A DNA stretch of 64,000 nucleotides from contig MWOS01000195.1 of NCBI GenBank assembly GCA_002026165.1, positions 1-64,000 of the forward strand, read 5' to 3'. The DNA comes from Prochlorococcus sp. HOT208_60m_813G15 (GTDB taxonomy: Bacteria; Cyanobacteriota; Cyanobacteriia; PCC-6307; Cyanobiaceae). Numbering within the stretch: position 1 is the stretch's first letter; each line of letters begins with the position of its first letter. Shown one piece after another: positions 51,796 through 62,025 of the stretch. Both the position numbers and the translations under genes were made by a program. The notes under the pieces were generated by a model. That model ran no database searches. It saw only the letters and a list, made by a program, of their open reading frames with translations, and was not told the DNA's origin.

Positions 51796-53073
51796 GTGTT
51801 AGATCAAAAATTTATAAGGGAAAATCCAACTTCTGTTGAAGAAAATTTATCCTTAAGAGGAAAAGTTTTTAAAATATCTCACATACACGAATTAACATTA
51901 AAAAAAAAAGAAATTGACATAGAAATATCAATTCTTCAATCAGAGAGTAAAAAATTAAGCAAATTAATCGGTCAAATAATTGGCAATTCCCAAAATATCA
52001 ATTCCCTAGAACTAGATGATTTAAAGAAAAAGGGGAATGAGTTGAGAATCAAAATCTCTGAGCTTGAAGAGAAACAAAGGTTATTAGATAAAAAAGTTGA
52101 TGATGAGATTTATAATTTACCAAATTTCCCTAGCAAAGATGCGCCTATTGGAAAAGATGAAAATGATAATGTACTAGTAAAAACTTGGGGAGACCCTTTA
52201 AAAATTGAAAACCCAAAGTCGCATTGGGAAATAGGCGAAGGTCTTAATCTTTTTGATTCTATAAAATCAACAACAATATCAAAAAGTCGTTTTATTACAC
52301 TTATTGGTGACGGCGCCAGATTAGAGAGGGCATTAATAAACTTTATGATCGATATGCATTCTAAAAATGGGTATTTAGAGTTAATGCCTCCAGCTTTAGT
52401 AAATTCAGAAAGTCTAAGGGGATCTGGACAATTACCTAAATTCTCAAATGAAAGTTTTAAATGCTCCAATGACGATTTATGGCTTTCTCCAACAGCTGAA
52501 GTCCCTATAACTGGTTTTCATAGAAATGAGATTATTGATCCCGAGCAGTTACCTATAAAATATGTTGCATATAGTCCATGCTTTAGAAGAGAAGCAGGAA
52601 GTTATGGAAGAGATACTAAAGGTTTAATAAGACTACATCAGTTTAATAAGGTTGAGCTATATTGGTTTTGTGACCCAACTAAATCTTTAGAGGCTCATAA
52701 AAAAATTACTTCTGATGCAGAAAGTATACTTAAAAAGCTCAATTTACCCTATAGAGTAGTAGATATTTGTACTGGAGACTTAGGCTTTTCTTCTAGTAGA
52801 ACTTTTGATCTTGAAGTATGGCTACCAAATAGTAATTGTTATAGAGAAATTTCAAGTTGCAGTAATTGTTTAGATTTTCAAGCCCGCAGATCGTCTATAA
52901 GAACAAAAATTGATAAAAAAAATACATATTTACATACACTAAATGGCAGTGGTGTTGCCATTGGAAGAACAATGGCTGCAATTCTTGAAAATGGCCAACA
53001 AAATGATGGGAGCGTTAAAATTCCAGATGCTTTAGTTCCATATTTTGGATCAAATTTTTTAAAAACTACTTAA
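51796..53073 (+). CDS. serS: Seryl-tRNA synthetase
   Basis: The 425-residue class II enzyme has an N-terminal coiled-coil arm (about residues 30-100, [20 protein letters not shown]) for binding the long variable arm of tRNA-Ser. The catalytic motifs are [20 protein letters not shown], with [12 protein letters not shown] and [18 protein letters not shown]. It starts at GTG. It charges the tRNA-Ser encoded at 30156-30240 among others. rseP follows by 9 bases. Confidence 0.97.
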   Translation: MLDQKFIRENPTSVEENLSLRGKVFKISHIHELTLKKKEIDIEISILQSESKKLSKLIGQIIGNSQNINSLELDDLKKKGNELRIKISELEEKQRLLDKKVDDEIYNLPNFPSKDAPIGKDENDNVLVKTWGDPLKIENPKSHWEIGEGLNLFDSIKSTTISKSRFITLIGDGARLERALINFMIDMHSKNGYLELMPPALVNSESLRGSGQLPKFSNESFKCSNDDLWLSPTAEVPITGFHRNEIIDPEQLPIKYVAYSPCFRREAGSYGRDTKGLIRLHQFNKVELYWFCDPTKSLEAHKKITSDAESILKKLNLPYRVVDICTGDLGFSSSRTFDLEVWLPNSNCYREISSCSNCLDFQARRSSIRTKIDKKNTYLHTLNGSGVAIGRTMAAILENGQQNDGSVKIPDALVPYFGSNFLKTT

Positions 53074-53082
53074 TATAAAAAA

Positions 53083-54162
53083 ATGAATGTTTTAACGTCA
53101 ATAACAGTTCTGGGATTTCTCATTTTTTTTCATGAGATGGGTCATTTTTTGGCAGCAATTCTACAAGGTATTTATGTTGATGGATTTTCAATTGGTTTTG
53201 GACCCTCAATAATTCAAAAAAAATATAAAGATATCACTTATTCTTTTAGAGCATTTCCTTTAGGAGGATTTGTTTCGTTCCCTGATGAAGAACTAAACAA
53301 TATTGACCCTAAAGATCCAAATCTCCTAAAAAACAGACCTATAATTCAAAGAATTATAGTTATCTCAGCTGGTGTATTTGCTAACTTAATACTTGCCTAC
53401 ACCATCTTAATTATAAATGTAACAACAATAGGGATACCATTTGATCCAGAACCAGGTATTTTAGTTCTTGCTACTCAGCCCGAAAAGGCTGCCTCGCTTG
53501 CAGGCTTAAAATCAGGAGATAAAATCCTAGAAATTGAAAATACTATCCTAGGCGTTGGTGATCAAGCTGTTTCCACATTAGTAAAAAAGATTCAAAACTC
53601 ATCAGAAGATCCAGTTTTAATAAAGATTGAGAGAGATGGAATTTTCAAAAATTTAACTCTGGTACCAAAGAATGTTGATGGAAAAGGAACAATAGGTGCT
53701 CAATTACAACCTAACATTAGAAAAGAAACTAAGAAAACAAAAAACCTTTACGAACTTTTTAAATACACTAATAATGAGTTTTCATCTCTTTTGGTAAAAA
53801 CAATTCAAGGTTATAGAGGATTAATAACAAACTTCGCTTCAACAGCCCAACAATTAAGCGGTCCGGTCAAAATAGTAGAAATTGGTGCTCAATTATCACA
53901 ACAAGGAGGTACAGGGATATTACTATTTGCGGCTTTAATTTCTATTAATTTAGCGGTTCTTAATTCATTGCCTTTACCACTTTTAGATGGCGGACAACTT
54001 GTTTTCACATTAATTGAGGGTTTTCGAGGGAAACCTGTACCGGTAAAGATTCAAATGTTTGTTACTCAATCAAGTTTTTTTCTTTTAGTTGGATTAAGTG
54101 TACTTCTCATCATTAGAGATACTAGTCAACTTTTAATCGTGCAAAGACTATTAAACCAATAA
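53083..54162 (+). CDS. rseP: Site-2 protease RseP family
   Basis: The 359-residue membrane metalloprotease has the zinc site HEMGH (residues 17-21), a central PDZ domain (GLKSGDKILEIENTILGVG) and LLDGGQL near residue 302, which supplies the third metal ligand. It cuts membrane-bound anti-sigma factors and similar clients. It is between serS and rpsN. Confidence 0.94.
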   Translation: MNVLTSITVLGFLIFFHEMGHFLAAILQGIYVDGFSIGFGPSIIQKKYKDITYSFRAFPLGGFVSFPDEELNNIDPKDPNLLKNRPIIQRIIVISAGVFANLILAYTILIINVTTIGIPFDPEPGILVLATQPEKAASLAGLKSGDKILEIENTILGVGDQAVSTLVKKIQNSSEDPVLIKIERDGIFKNLTLVPKNVDGKGTIGAQLQPNIRKETKKTKNLYELFKYTNNEFSSLLVKTIQGYRGLITNFASTAQQLSGPVKIVEIGAQLSQQGGTGILLFAALISINLAVLNSLPLPLLDGGQLVFTLIEGFRGKPVPVKIQMFVTQSSFFLLVGLSVLLIIRDTSQLLIVQRLLNQ

Positions 54163-54223
54163 ATAAATTTTTAAAACTGTTAGTCAACCTGTTAATATAG
54201 TTTTAACTTTAAATTTTTTTTAA

Positions 54224-54526
54224 ATGGCGAAAAAGTCCATGATTGCCAGAGAGGTAAAACGTAAAAAGCTTGTGAAGAAATATGCTGCAAAAAGGAAATC
54301 ATTATTAGATGAATTTAATTCTGCAAAAGATCCAATGGAAAGGTTAGAAATACATAGAAAGATTCAAGCATTGCCAAGAAACTCTGCTCCAAATAGGGTT
54401 AGAAATAGATGTTGGGCGACTGGTAAGCCAAGAGGAGTTTACAGAGACTTTGGTCTTTGCCGGAATCAGTTAAGACAAAGAGCTCATAACGGTGAACTTC
54501 CTGGAGTAGTCAAATCAAGTTGGTAG
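54224..54526 (+). CDS. rpsN: 30S ribosomal protein S14
   Basis: The 100-residue protein is the zinc-free type: it has [18 protein letters not shown] and ends [20 protein letters not shown], then [19 protein letters not shown]. It lacks the two CxxC pairs of the short S14 form. It lies 61 bases after rseP. Confidence 0.97.
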   Translation: MAKKSMIAREVKRKKLVKKYAAKRKSLLDEFNSAKDPMERLEIHRKIQALPRNSAPNRVRNRCWATGKPRGVYRDFGLCRNQLRQRAHNGELPGVVKSSW

Positions 54527-54697
54527 TAAAATCTTTTAATAAGCAATTATATTTTCTACTAAAAAAAGGATAATTAATGAAATTTATATTTATTTTTTAG
54601 GAAATTTTTAAAAGTTTTATAGCTTATCTAAATAATTCACTCAATATGTACCTATAAAATGTAAGAATAAATTATGTATAGATTTATAATTTAAAAA
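54527..54697. other. Leader region of pnp
   Basis: This 171-base AT-rich gap upstream of pnp holds no clear gene or strong hairpin. In other bacteria pnp leaders are targets of RNase III and PNPase autoregulation; I see no comparable stem-loop here. Confidence 0.3.
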
Positions 54698-56863
54698 GTG
54701 GAAGGACAAAATAAGTCGATCACGTTTGACGGACGAGAGATACGACTAACTACAGGACTATATGCTCCTCAAGCAAATGGATCAGTAATGATTGAGTGTG
54801 GTGACACCTCTTTATTAGTTACAGCAACAAAAACTGCTAAAAAAGAAGCTTCAGATTTTCTACCTCTAATATGTGACTATGAGGAGAAATTATATGCTGC
54901 CGGTAGGATTCCAGGTGGTTTTATGAGAAGGGAAGGCCGCCCTCCAGAAAGAGCTACTTTAGTTTCCAGATTAATTGATAGGCCAATGAGGCCACTTTTC
55001 CCCTCATGGATGAGAGATGAAATACAAATAGTTGCTTCTTGCCTTTCTCTAGATGAAAGGGTTCCAGCAGATGTTTTAGCTGTAACTGGAGCATCAATAG
55101 CCACTTTACTCGGAGAGATACCTTTTTATGGGCCAATGGCTGCTGTTAGAGTCGGTTTAATAGGAGATGATTTCATCTTAAATCCAAGTTATAGAGAGAT
55201 AGAAAAAGGAGATTTAGATATTGTGGTTGCAGGATCACCTGACGGTATTGTCATGATTGAAGCAGGTGCAAACCAATTATCAGAACAAGATACAATCGAA
55301 GCTATAGATTTTGGTTATGAAGCTGTTTCTGAACTTATTAAATCTCAAGAAGATTTACTAAAAGACTTAGGAATTAAACAGGTCAAGCCATCGGAACCTG
55401 AAGTAGATAAAACATTGCCCTCATATCTAGAGAAAAATTGTTCAAAACCGATTGAATTAGTTTTGAAGAAATTTGATCTATCAAAAGAGGAGAGAGATCT
55501 TGAACTTGAAAAGATAAAACTTGAAATCCAAACCAAAATTGAATCTCTAAAAGATGACAACGAATTAAAAGTCTTACTATCAGAGAATGACAAATTAATT
55601 CATTCCGACTTCAAAAAAGTCACTAAAAAATTAATGAGGTCACAAATTATTAATGAAGGGAAAAGGGTTGATGGGCGCGATTTAGATGAAGTCAGAAAAA
55701 TATCTGCTTCTGCAGGAATTCTCCCTAAAAGAGTTCATGGATCTGCATTATTTCAAAGAGGTCTAACTCAAGTTTTATCAACAACCACTTTAGGTACTCC
55801 TAGCGACGCTCAAGAAATGGATGACCTAAATCCAAGTACTGAAAAAACTTATTTACACCATTATAATTTCCCCCCATATTCTGTAGGAGAAACTAGACCC
55901 ATGAGGACTCCCGGCAGAAGAGAAATAGGACATGGAGCATTGGCAGAAAGAGCTTTAATACCTGTCCTCCCTGGTAAAGAAACCTTCCCTTATGTGTTAA
56001 GAGTAGTTAGTGAAGTTTTAAGTTCAAACGGTTCAACTTCAATGGGGTCAGTATGCGGAAGTACTCTTTCATTATTGGATGCAGGGGTTCCTCTAAAAGC
56101 CCCCGTTAGTGGTACTGCCATGGGTTTAATAAAAGAAGGTAAAGAAGTCCGAATTCTTACAGATATTCAGGGTATTGAGGATTTTCTTGGAGACATGGAC
56201 TTTAAAGTTGCGGGTACTGAAAAGGGAATTACTGCTTTACAAATGGATATGAAGATAACTGGTTTATCTGTCTCTATCATTTCTGATGCAATTAAAAAAG
56301 CTCGTCCTGCTAGGATACATATTTTGGAAAAGATGCAGGAGGCTATAGATAAACCACAAGAATCCCTTTCTCCTCATGCTCCTCGACTTTTAAGCTTTAG
56401 AATTGATCCTGAACTTATTGGAACAGTAATCGGGCCGGGTGGAAGAACTATTAAAGGAATTACTGAAAGAACTAATACAAAAATTGATATCGAAGATGGC
56501 GGGATTGTTACCATTGCTTCCCATGATGGGGCTGCCGCAGAAGAAGCTCAAAAGATAATAGAAGGTTTAACACGAAAGGTTCATGAGGGTGAAATCTTCT
56601 CTGGAGTCGTAACAAGAATAATACCCATAGGTGCTTTCGTTGAAATATTACCGGGCAAAGAAGGAATGGTTCACATTTCTCAATTATCTGAAGCAAGAGT
56701 CGAGAGGGTGGAAGATGTAGTAAGACAAGGAGATGAAGTAACCGTTAGGGTTAGAGAGATTGATAGTAGAGGAAGAATTAATCTTACTTTGAGAGGTGTT
56801 GGACAAAATAGTGGGATGTCTTACCCCCAACCAACACCAACTCCAGTTGCTCCTCTCAATTAA
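54698..56863 (+). CDS. pnp: Polyribonucleotide nucleotidyltransferase
   Basis: The 721-residue protein starts at GTG. It has two RNase PH-like domains (the active second one containing [20 protein letters not shown]), then a KH domain ([20 protein letters not shown]) and an S1 domain ([20 protein letters not shown]). PNPase degrades RNA from 3' ends with phosphate and forms part of the degradosome. Length is normal. It converges on cysQ with a 5-base gap. Confidence 0.97.
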   Translation: MEGQNKSITFDGREIRLTTGLYAPQANGSVMIECGDTSLLVTATKTAKKEASDFLPLICDYEEKLYAAGRIPGGFMRREGRPPERATLVSRLIDRPMRPLFPSWMRDEIQIVASCLSLDERVPADVLAVTGASIATLLGEIPFYGPMAAVRVGLIGDDFILNPSYREIEKGDLDIVVAGSPDGIVMIEAGANQLSEQDTIEAIDFGYEAVSELIKSQEDLLKDLGIKQVKPSEPEVDKTLPSYLEKNCSKPIELVLKKFDLSKEERDLELEKIKLEIQTKIESLKDDNELKVLLSENDKLIHSDFKKVTKKLMRSQIINEGKRVDGRDLDEVRKISASAGILPKRVHGSALFQRGLTQVLSTTTLGTPSDAQEMDDLNPSTEKTYLHHYNFPPYSVGETRPMRTPGRREIGHGALAERALIPVLPGKETFPYVLRVVSEVLSSNGSTSMGSVCGSTLSLLDAGVPLKAPVSGTAMGLIKEGKEVRILTDIQGIEDFLGDMDFKVAGTEKGITALQMDMKITGLSVSIISDAIKKARPARIHILEKMQEAIDKPQESLSPHAPRLLSFRIDPELIGTVIGPGGRTIKGITERTNTKIDIEDGGIVTIASHDGAAAEEAQKIIEGLTRKVHEGEIFSGVVTRIIPIGAFVEILPGKEGMVHISQLSEARVERVEDVVRQGDEVTVRVREIDSRGRINLTLRGVGQNSGMSYPQPTPTPVAPLN

Positions 56864-56868
56864 AAAAA

Positions 56869-57771
56869 CTAAAGAGGATAGATTCCATACTTCTCAATAA
56901 TTTTCTTTATTTCTAGACAAATACTACTGTGTGTTTTCCTATTTTTTGTTGCAATAATAATACCACCTTGCTCGAAACTATTTTTCCCGTAACAAAGCTC
57001 TTGATTATCTAAATTTGTAATTGCTCCTCCAGATGCTTTCAAAATAGCTTCTGGAGCGGCAAAATCCCAATCTTTTGGCGAGCTTTTACCTGGCAAACTA
57101 AGGCATATGTAAATATCACTATCTCCTTTAACTATAGACGCTATTTTGCAGCCAATGCTTCCCATTATTTCGACTTTACTAAAGTTAATTTTCTTAATTA
57201 AATTTCGCAAAATTTCATTTCCATGATTTTTACTCGTTACTAAAGTCATTTCTTGAAGATTCTTATTATGAAAGAGAAATGGATTATATTTTGATCCATC
57301 TTTTTTTTCACACCATGTTTTTTCTCCATCTGATATCCATAATTGATTTTTATCTGGAATCAAAACGAATCCAATATAAGGTTTTTGTTTAAAGTTCAAA
57401 GCTAAATGCATGGCATAGTTGCCTGTCCCTTGAATAAAATCCTTTGTTCCATCAAGAGGATCAAGAACCCATATCCAATCATTTTTACTATTAAAAATTT
57501 TTGAAGAAGTTTTTTCATTTTCTTCACTCAAAATATCCCAGTTTATATTTTTATATTTTTCATTTATATTCTTAATAATCATTTCATTAACTTTTATATC
57601 AGCCAAAGTAACAGGATCTTTTTCATTATGATTTTTGAGTATATTTATTTTACTATCATTACTTTCTAATAATTTAGAATAATAAAGTAAAATATCTGCT
57701 GCTTGCCAGCTCAAAATTCTTATATCATCAATAAGATTATCAATATCTACTCCAGAAGGTAATTTAATCAT
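56869..57771 (-). CDS. cysQ: CysQ-type 3'(2'),5'-bisphosphate nucleotidase
   Basis: The 300-residue protein is an inositol-monophosphatase-superfamily member. It has ILSEENEK, the metal site WVLDPLDGTKDFIQGTGNYA and the late DWDFAAPEAILKASGGAITN. CysQ removes 3'-phosphoadenosine 5'-phosphate left by sulfate assimilation. Its start lies 3 bases from the rsmI start on the opposite strand. Confidence 0.93.
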   Translation of the reverse strand: MIKLPSGVDIDNLIDDIRILSWQAADILLYYSKLLESNDSKINILKNHNEKDPVTLADIKVNEMIIKNINEKYKNINWDILSEENEKTSSKIFNSKNDWIWVLDPLDGTKDFIQGTGNYAMHLALNFKQKPYIGFVLIPDKNQLWISDGEKTWCEKKDGSKYNPFLFHNKNLQEMTLVTSKNHGNEILRNLIKKINFSKVEIMGSIGCKIASIVKGDSDIYICLSLPGKSSPKDWDFAAPEAILKASGGAITNLDNQELCYGKNSFEQGGIIIATKNRKTHSSICLEIKKIIEKYGIYPL

Positions 57772-57774
57772 TAA

Positions 57775-58635
57775 ATGAATAATAATTACTTATTATCCCA
57801 TAGAAAAGAAGAACCAGAAAATGGTATTTTATATATAGTTGGTACGCCAATTGGCAATTTAAAAGATATATCAGAAAGAGCTTTAAATATTCTAAAAAAC
57901 GTTTCTTTTATTGCTTGCGAGGACACAAGACAAACAAAAAAAATAATGAGTAAGTTTAATATCTCAAATAGACTTATAAGTTTTAATAAAAATAATTCTT
58001 TAATTAAAATTCCAAAAATAGTTAAAGATCTAAAAGAAGGAAAATCAATAGCACTTGTAAGTGATGCTGGTATGCCGGGGATATGCGATCCAGGAGAAGA
58101 TATAGCTAGGAGTTTAAGAAACGAAGGAATAGATATAATTTGTATTCCTGGAGCATGTGCTGCGATCACAGCACTCGTTTCAAGTGGCCTACCCTCCTCG
58201 GGTTTTACTTTTGAAGGATTTCTTCCTAAAAAGCAAATTGATAGAGAAAAAGTTCTTTTAGAAATAAGTAAAAACCAAAAAACAACCATTATATATGAAT
58301 CACCTAAGAGACTCAAAAAATTATTGAAGCAATTATTTGATTTTTGTGGAGGTGAACGAGAGATTATCGTGGCCAGAGAATTAACCAAGAAATTTGAAGA
58401 AAAAGTTGGGAATAATATTAATGAAGTTATGGAATTCTTCCGCGATAAAGATATTATTGGTGAAATAACAATAGTTGTTAAAGGTATTAAAAAAGGAGAT
58501 TTAAATATTGATAGATTGACTATTAAAAAAGATCTCAATGATTTAATAAAAGCAGGATTAAGTTTATCAGCAGCATCAAAATACTTAGCAAAAAAAAATG
58601 GCTTAAAAAAAAGCGAAATTTATAACATGATTTAA
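57775..58635 (+). CDS. rsmI: 16S rRNA 2'-O-methyltransferase RsmI
   Basis: The 286-residue protein has the tetrapyrrole-methylase-type fold with ILYIVGTPIGNLKDISERAL, FIACEDTRQTKKIM, ALVSDAGMPGICDPGEDIAR and PGACAAITALVSSGLP. RsmI methylates C1402 of 16S rRNA using SAM. Its start is 3 bases from divergent cysQ, so each promoter must lie inside the other gene. Confidence 0.95.
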   Translation: MNNNYLLSHRKEEPENGILYIVGTPIGNLKDISERALNILKNVSFIACEDTRQTKKIMSKFNISNRLISFNKNNSLIKIPKIVKDLKEGKSIALVSDAGMPGICDPGEDIARSLRNEGIDIICIPGACAAITALVSSGLPSSGFTFEGFLPKKQIDREKVLLEISKNQKTTIIYESPKRLKKLLKQLFDFCGGEREIIVARELTKKFEEKVGNNINEVMEFFRDKDIIGEITIVVKGIKKGDLNIDRLTIKKDLNDLIKAGLSLSAASKYLAKKNGLKKSEIYNMI

Positions 58636-58660
58636 AATTAATAATGACAGATAAAAATTT

Positions 58661-58879
58661 ATGAGTTTCTTAATTAAAAAATTATTCTTCACTTCAATTT
58701 TTAATTCATGTTTATTTCTGCTCTTATTAATAGGGATTCAAAATAGCTCTACCAAAAGCAAAGTGAACTTCTTAGTCGAAGAAACTATAGCGCTCCCTGT
58801 AAGTTTTATAGTTGGATCTAGTTTTATAATAGGTTCTTTTTTCGGGAGCTTTATATCTTTCAAAAAGAATAATGAATAA
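58661..58879 (+). CDS. LapA-like (DUF1049) small membrane protein, 72 aa
   Basis: Two hydrophobic segments (about residues 9-27 and 44-66, LPVSFIVGSSFIIGSFFGSF) flank a polar strand (NSSTKSKVNFLVEETI). This fits the LapA/DUF1049 pattern of lipopolysaccharide assembly protein A. It follows rsmI by 25 bases and ends 8 bases before the convergent gene. Confidence 0.75.
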   Translation: MSFLIKKLFFTSIFNSCLFLLLLIGIQNSSTKSKVNFLVEETIALPVSFIVGSSFIIGSFFGSFISFKKNNE

Positions 58880-58887
58880 AAGATTAG

Positions 58888-59595
58888 TCAAAGAGCTATT
58901 AGATTTTCAGGGCAAACTATTCTTGAAATTCCTCTCGAGATAAGAATAGGTGCAGCAATTCTAAATACATCTGTATTTGGGACTTTAAGTACCTTTTGCT
59001 CTTTTTTACAAGATCTTTTAGCAAGATTTAGGTCAAAAAATAACTCTAAAGTTTTTCTATTCAAATCATCATGAGGCAAGAATTCCCATTCGGGGAAATC
59101 TTTTAATAATTTTATCTCTAACTCTATTTTCTTATCCACAACCATATAAACAACTTTAGGAAAATCTACTTCTGATATAGGAACTGAAGATAATTCTCTT
59201 CTAGATAAGTTATCCATCTCATAATCTATTGGAGCAATTTCAAGAAAAGAATCAATTGGAGCAAAATTTGAAGAAGTAATATTTTCATTTAAAATTTTGG
59301 GTTTATTAAAATCCTTCTTAAGATTTTCATTGTCAAAATCTATATTTTTTAAATTATTAGCCTTATTTTTTTTTATTTTAGTTTTTACTCTGGAGGATTT
59401 ACCTTTATTGAACAACTCCTTAAACTTTAATTCTCCAATAATTTTCTTCAGATTTCTAATTATTGTAGAGTTAGTACAAGTATATTTTTGAGACAAAACA
59501 TCAATATCAATACCAGATCTAAAACCTTTCACTATTTCTTCTATTTGTTTTTCAGTAAGTCTTTTAGTCAAGATCAGAGGTGAATCACTCCCCAA
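58888..59595 (-). CDS. HTH-containing conserved-looking protein, 235 aa
   Basis: The N-terminal 50 residues resemble a helix-turn-helix (LTEKQIEEIVKGFRSGIDID, then VLSQKYTCTNSTIIRNLKK), as in resolvase-like or transposase-like DNA-binding domains. A basic low-complexity linker (KSSRVKTKIKKNKANNLKN) leads to a C-terminal domain without a family I recognise. It starts at TTG 59595. It sits just before tRNA-Arg, but nothing else marks it as mobile. Confidence 0.65.
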   Translation of the reverse strand: MGSDSPLILTKRLTEKQIEEIVKGFRSGIDIDVLSQKYTCTNSTIIRNLKKIIGELKFKELFNKGKSSRVKTKIKKNKANNLKNIDFDNENLKKDFNKPKILNENITSSNFAPIDSFLEIAPIDYEMDNLSRRELSSVPISEVDFPKVVYMVVDKKIELEIKLLKDFPEWEFLPHDDLNRKTLELFFDLNLAKRSCKKEQKVLKVPNTDVFRIAAPILISRGISRIVCPENLIAL

Positions 59596-59710
59596 TTTTA
59601 TGTGATTTTTTATTGAAAGAGAATAAAAAAATAAAAATTTTGCTAATTATATTAATAAAAAGGATTTACTTAGATTGTTTAGGTCTTAGGTTTAGATATA
59701 ATGAGAAAAT

Positions 59711-59784
<74 letters not shown>

Positions 59785-59799
59785 TTTAAATAAATTGAA

Positions 59800-61104
59800 A
59801 TGACCAGCAATATTAATTTAAAAAAATTATCTGAAAGACTCTTTTTTAGTGGAATATTTTTATTGGCTTCAACTCTTTCTATAGGTGTATTTTTGATATT
59901 AGTAGCTTCAATTATTTCTTTATTTTGTAGAAAAGAGAATCCATTTAAAGATAACTGGACAATCTTTTTAATCCCTACTTCAATAGTAATGTTGATATCA
60001 TGCCTATACCAAACTTTTAGCCAAATCAATAAAGAGTTAATTGAATGGAATATTTCTTTAACTTGGATAGGTCTACTAAATTGGATACCGTTTTTTTACC
60101 TTTTCATAAGCACAAAAGATTTTTTAAAAACAAATGAGCAACGATTAAAAGTTTCATTATTATTATTACTAGGAAGCATTCCTGTATTAGTAACAGGATT
60201 TGGTCAGTATTACCTGAATTGGCAAGGGCCAATTTCATTTTTAAAAGGATTGATAATATGGTATATGAAACCGATAGAGCCTCATTTAGGCTTATCTGCA
60301 CTATTTAGCAATCAAAATTATGCTGGTACATGGATGTCTTTAATATGGCCATTATTATTAGGTTTATATTTTGTAAATAAAGATAATATCTATAAGAGCA
60401 TTATTAATTTACTATTTATATTCCTCTTAACTTTCGCAATAATTTTAACTACCTCTAGGAATGCTCTAATTAGCTTTTTATTCTCAATTCCAATTGTATT
60501 AGGATTTAAAAGTTTATTAATTATTCTGACTATCTTAATATTTCTAATATTCTTATTTTATTTTCAGACAATTTTTCTTTTATCAGAAGAATTATTTAGT
60601 TTAATTACTAATATTTTCCCACAACAATTTTTTGATAAATTCAAAAAGTTTAACCTTATTAATATTTTAGAATATAGAAGAATTAATCTATGGAAGGAAT
60701 CAATAAGCTTAATTTCCACAAAACCATTATTTGGAATTGGTGCTGCTGCATTTCCAATTTTGTACCAAATTTATTATCAACCTGAAGATTATACCGAACA
60801 GCATACACATAATTTATTCTTAGAAATTTCTGCAGGTTATGGATTTATTGCATCCACAATGATATTTTTATTTATTTTTACAATAATTTTTTGTGCATGG
60901 CGAAAAATAAGTGGTGGCAAATTTTCCTCAAAAGAATTAATAATCAATAAAAGTTGGCTTGCATCATCAGTGGTCGTTTTAATTTCACAAATGAATGATA
61001 TTACATACTATGACGCAAGAATTAGTGTAATGTTTTGGATATTTTTATCAGGATTAAGAAATATAATTATCTCAAAAGGTATAGAGAAAAAATTAGATAA
61101 TTAA
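59800..61104 (+). CDS. O-antigen ligase/polymerase-like membrane protein
   Basis: The 434-residue protein has about ten hydrophobic helices and a Wzy_C-like core: TSRNALISFLFSIP, RINLWKESISLISTKPLFGIGAAAF, and EQHTHNLFLEISAGYG with the conserved His-Asn. Such proteins polymerise or ligate O-antigen. IctB-type proteins share the fold, so the assignment within the family is open. It starts 15 bases after tRNA-Arg and overlaps the next gene's end by 4 bases. Confidence 0.85.
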   Translation: MTSNINLKKLSERLFFSGIFLLASTLSIGVFLILVASIISLFCRKENPFKDNWTIFLIPTSIVMLISCLYQTFSQINKELIEWNISLTWIGLLNWIPFFYLFISTKDFLKTNEQRLKVSLLLLLGSIPVLVTGFGQYYLNWQGPISFLKGLIIWYMKPIEPHLGLSALFSNQNYAGTWMSLIWPLLLGLYFVNKDNIYKSIINLLFIFLLTFAIILTTSRNALISFLFSIPIVLGFKSLLIILTILIFLIFLFYFQTIFLLSEELFSLITNIFPQQFFDKFKKFNLINILEYRRINLWKESISLISTKPLFGIGAAAFPILYQIYYQPEDYTEQHTHNLFLEISAGYGFIASTMIFLFIFTIIFCAWRKISGGKFSSKELIINKSWLASSVVVLISQMNDITYYDARISVMFWIFLSGLRNIIISKGIEKKLDN

Positions 61105-61901
61105 TTCTTAATTTGGAAAATCAAATCTTTGGAATAACATCTATTGTTAAGAACTCCTGTATTATTAATATTATCTGCCAACTTAAGCGAATATTTTTTT
61201 TTAAAAATATCCATTATTTTAATTTCATTTAAAGTAGATGATGGATACCAAATTTCTCTATCTTTATATTTCCTTAAATGCTTACCATTACCATTTGATG
61301 ATAACTTAGATCTCTGTGCATAGAAAAGAGTATTTTTTGAAAAATTATTTCTTGTTAAAATTACGTATGGAACTTTCTTAGATACTACTTTTAGTAATGG
61401 ATCATAAGGATTTTTCAAGTAATTAATTGCACAAGAAGTAAAAAAAATATCTACATTATTATTTTCTAATACATTATTTAAATCAGAAGAAAAATTAATT
61501 TTTTTTGAAAAATCCCATCTCTTAGATTCCTCAACTTGAGCGGGAGTTTCTATTACCCAAGAATTATCATATATTTCATTACCAAAGATTGACTCAAGAA
61601 AAAGAATATTCTCTCCACATGCGCCCCCAAAATCGAGAAATGATGGAATAGTTTTTTTACTTGATTTAGTAAAAAACTTTATAGATTGTAAAAGTATCTT
61701 TATAGATGGAGGTAAAAAGAATTCATTATTATCTTTAAGAAGATTATCCATTTTTTCAAAACGATATTTACATAAGATTTCAGATTGATAACAATCTATA
61801 TTTTTATTTTCACAATATTTTTCAGCATCATAAAAGTTTTTCATTTCTAAAGTATTTAAATTATTAAATCGTCTTTTAACTTTTTTGATTATTTCTAACA
61901 T
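61101..61901 (-). CDS. TIGR04325-family methyltransferase-like protein
   Basis: The 266-residue protein has FLDFGGACGENILFLESIFG (the motif I region of this family), WVIETPAQVEESKRWDFSK and TSCAINYLKNPYDPLLKV, followed by YVILTRNNFSKN. These match TIGR04325 methyltransferases, usually found in polysaccharide clusters. The substrate is unknown. It converges on the O-antigen gene. Confidence 0.85.
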   Translation of the reverse strand: MLEIIKKVKRRFNNLNTLEMKNFYDAEKYCENKNIDCYQSEILCKYRFEKMDNLLKDNNEFFLPPSIKILLQSIKFFTKSSKKTIPSFLDFGGACGENILFLESIFGNEIYDNSWVIETPAQVEESKRWDFSKKINFSSDLNNVLENNNVDIFFTSCAINYLKNPYDPLLKVVSKKVPYVILTRNNFSKNTLFYAQRSKLSSNGNGKHLRKYKDREIWYPSSTLNEIKIMDIFKKKYSLKLADNINNTGVLNNRCYSKDLIFQIKN

Positions 61902-62025
61902 CTTGAGGAAAACTTAATAAATACAAATATATAATAATTTTGATAAAACTTCTAATATCAGTAAATTCTTTTTGATTAAAACTATAAAGAATATTTGAAA
62001 ATCAATAAATCAAATCTAAAGCCCC

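Noticed and set aside
57786-58538. 250-codon open frame antisense to rsmI
   Set aside because: It is a shadow of the rsmI coding frame, of Ser/Ile/Phe-rich composition, with no recognisable domain; rsmI is a clear family member.
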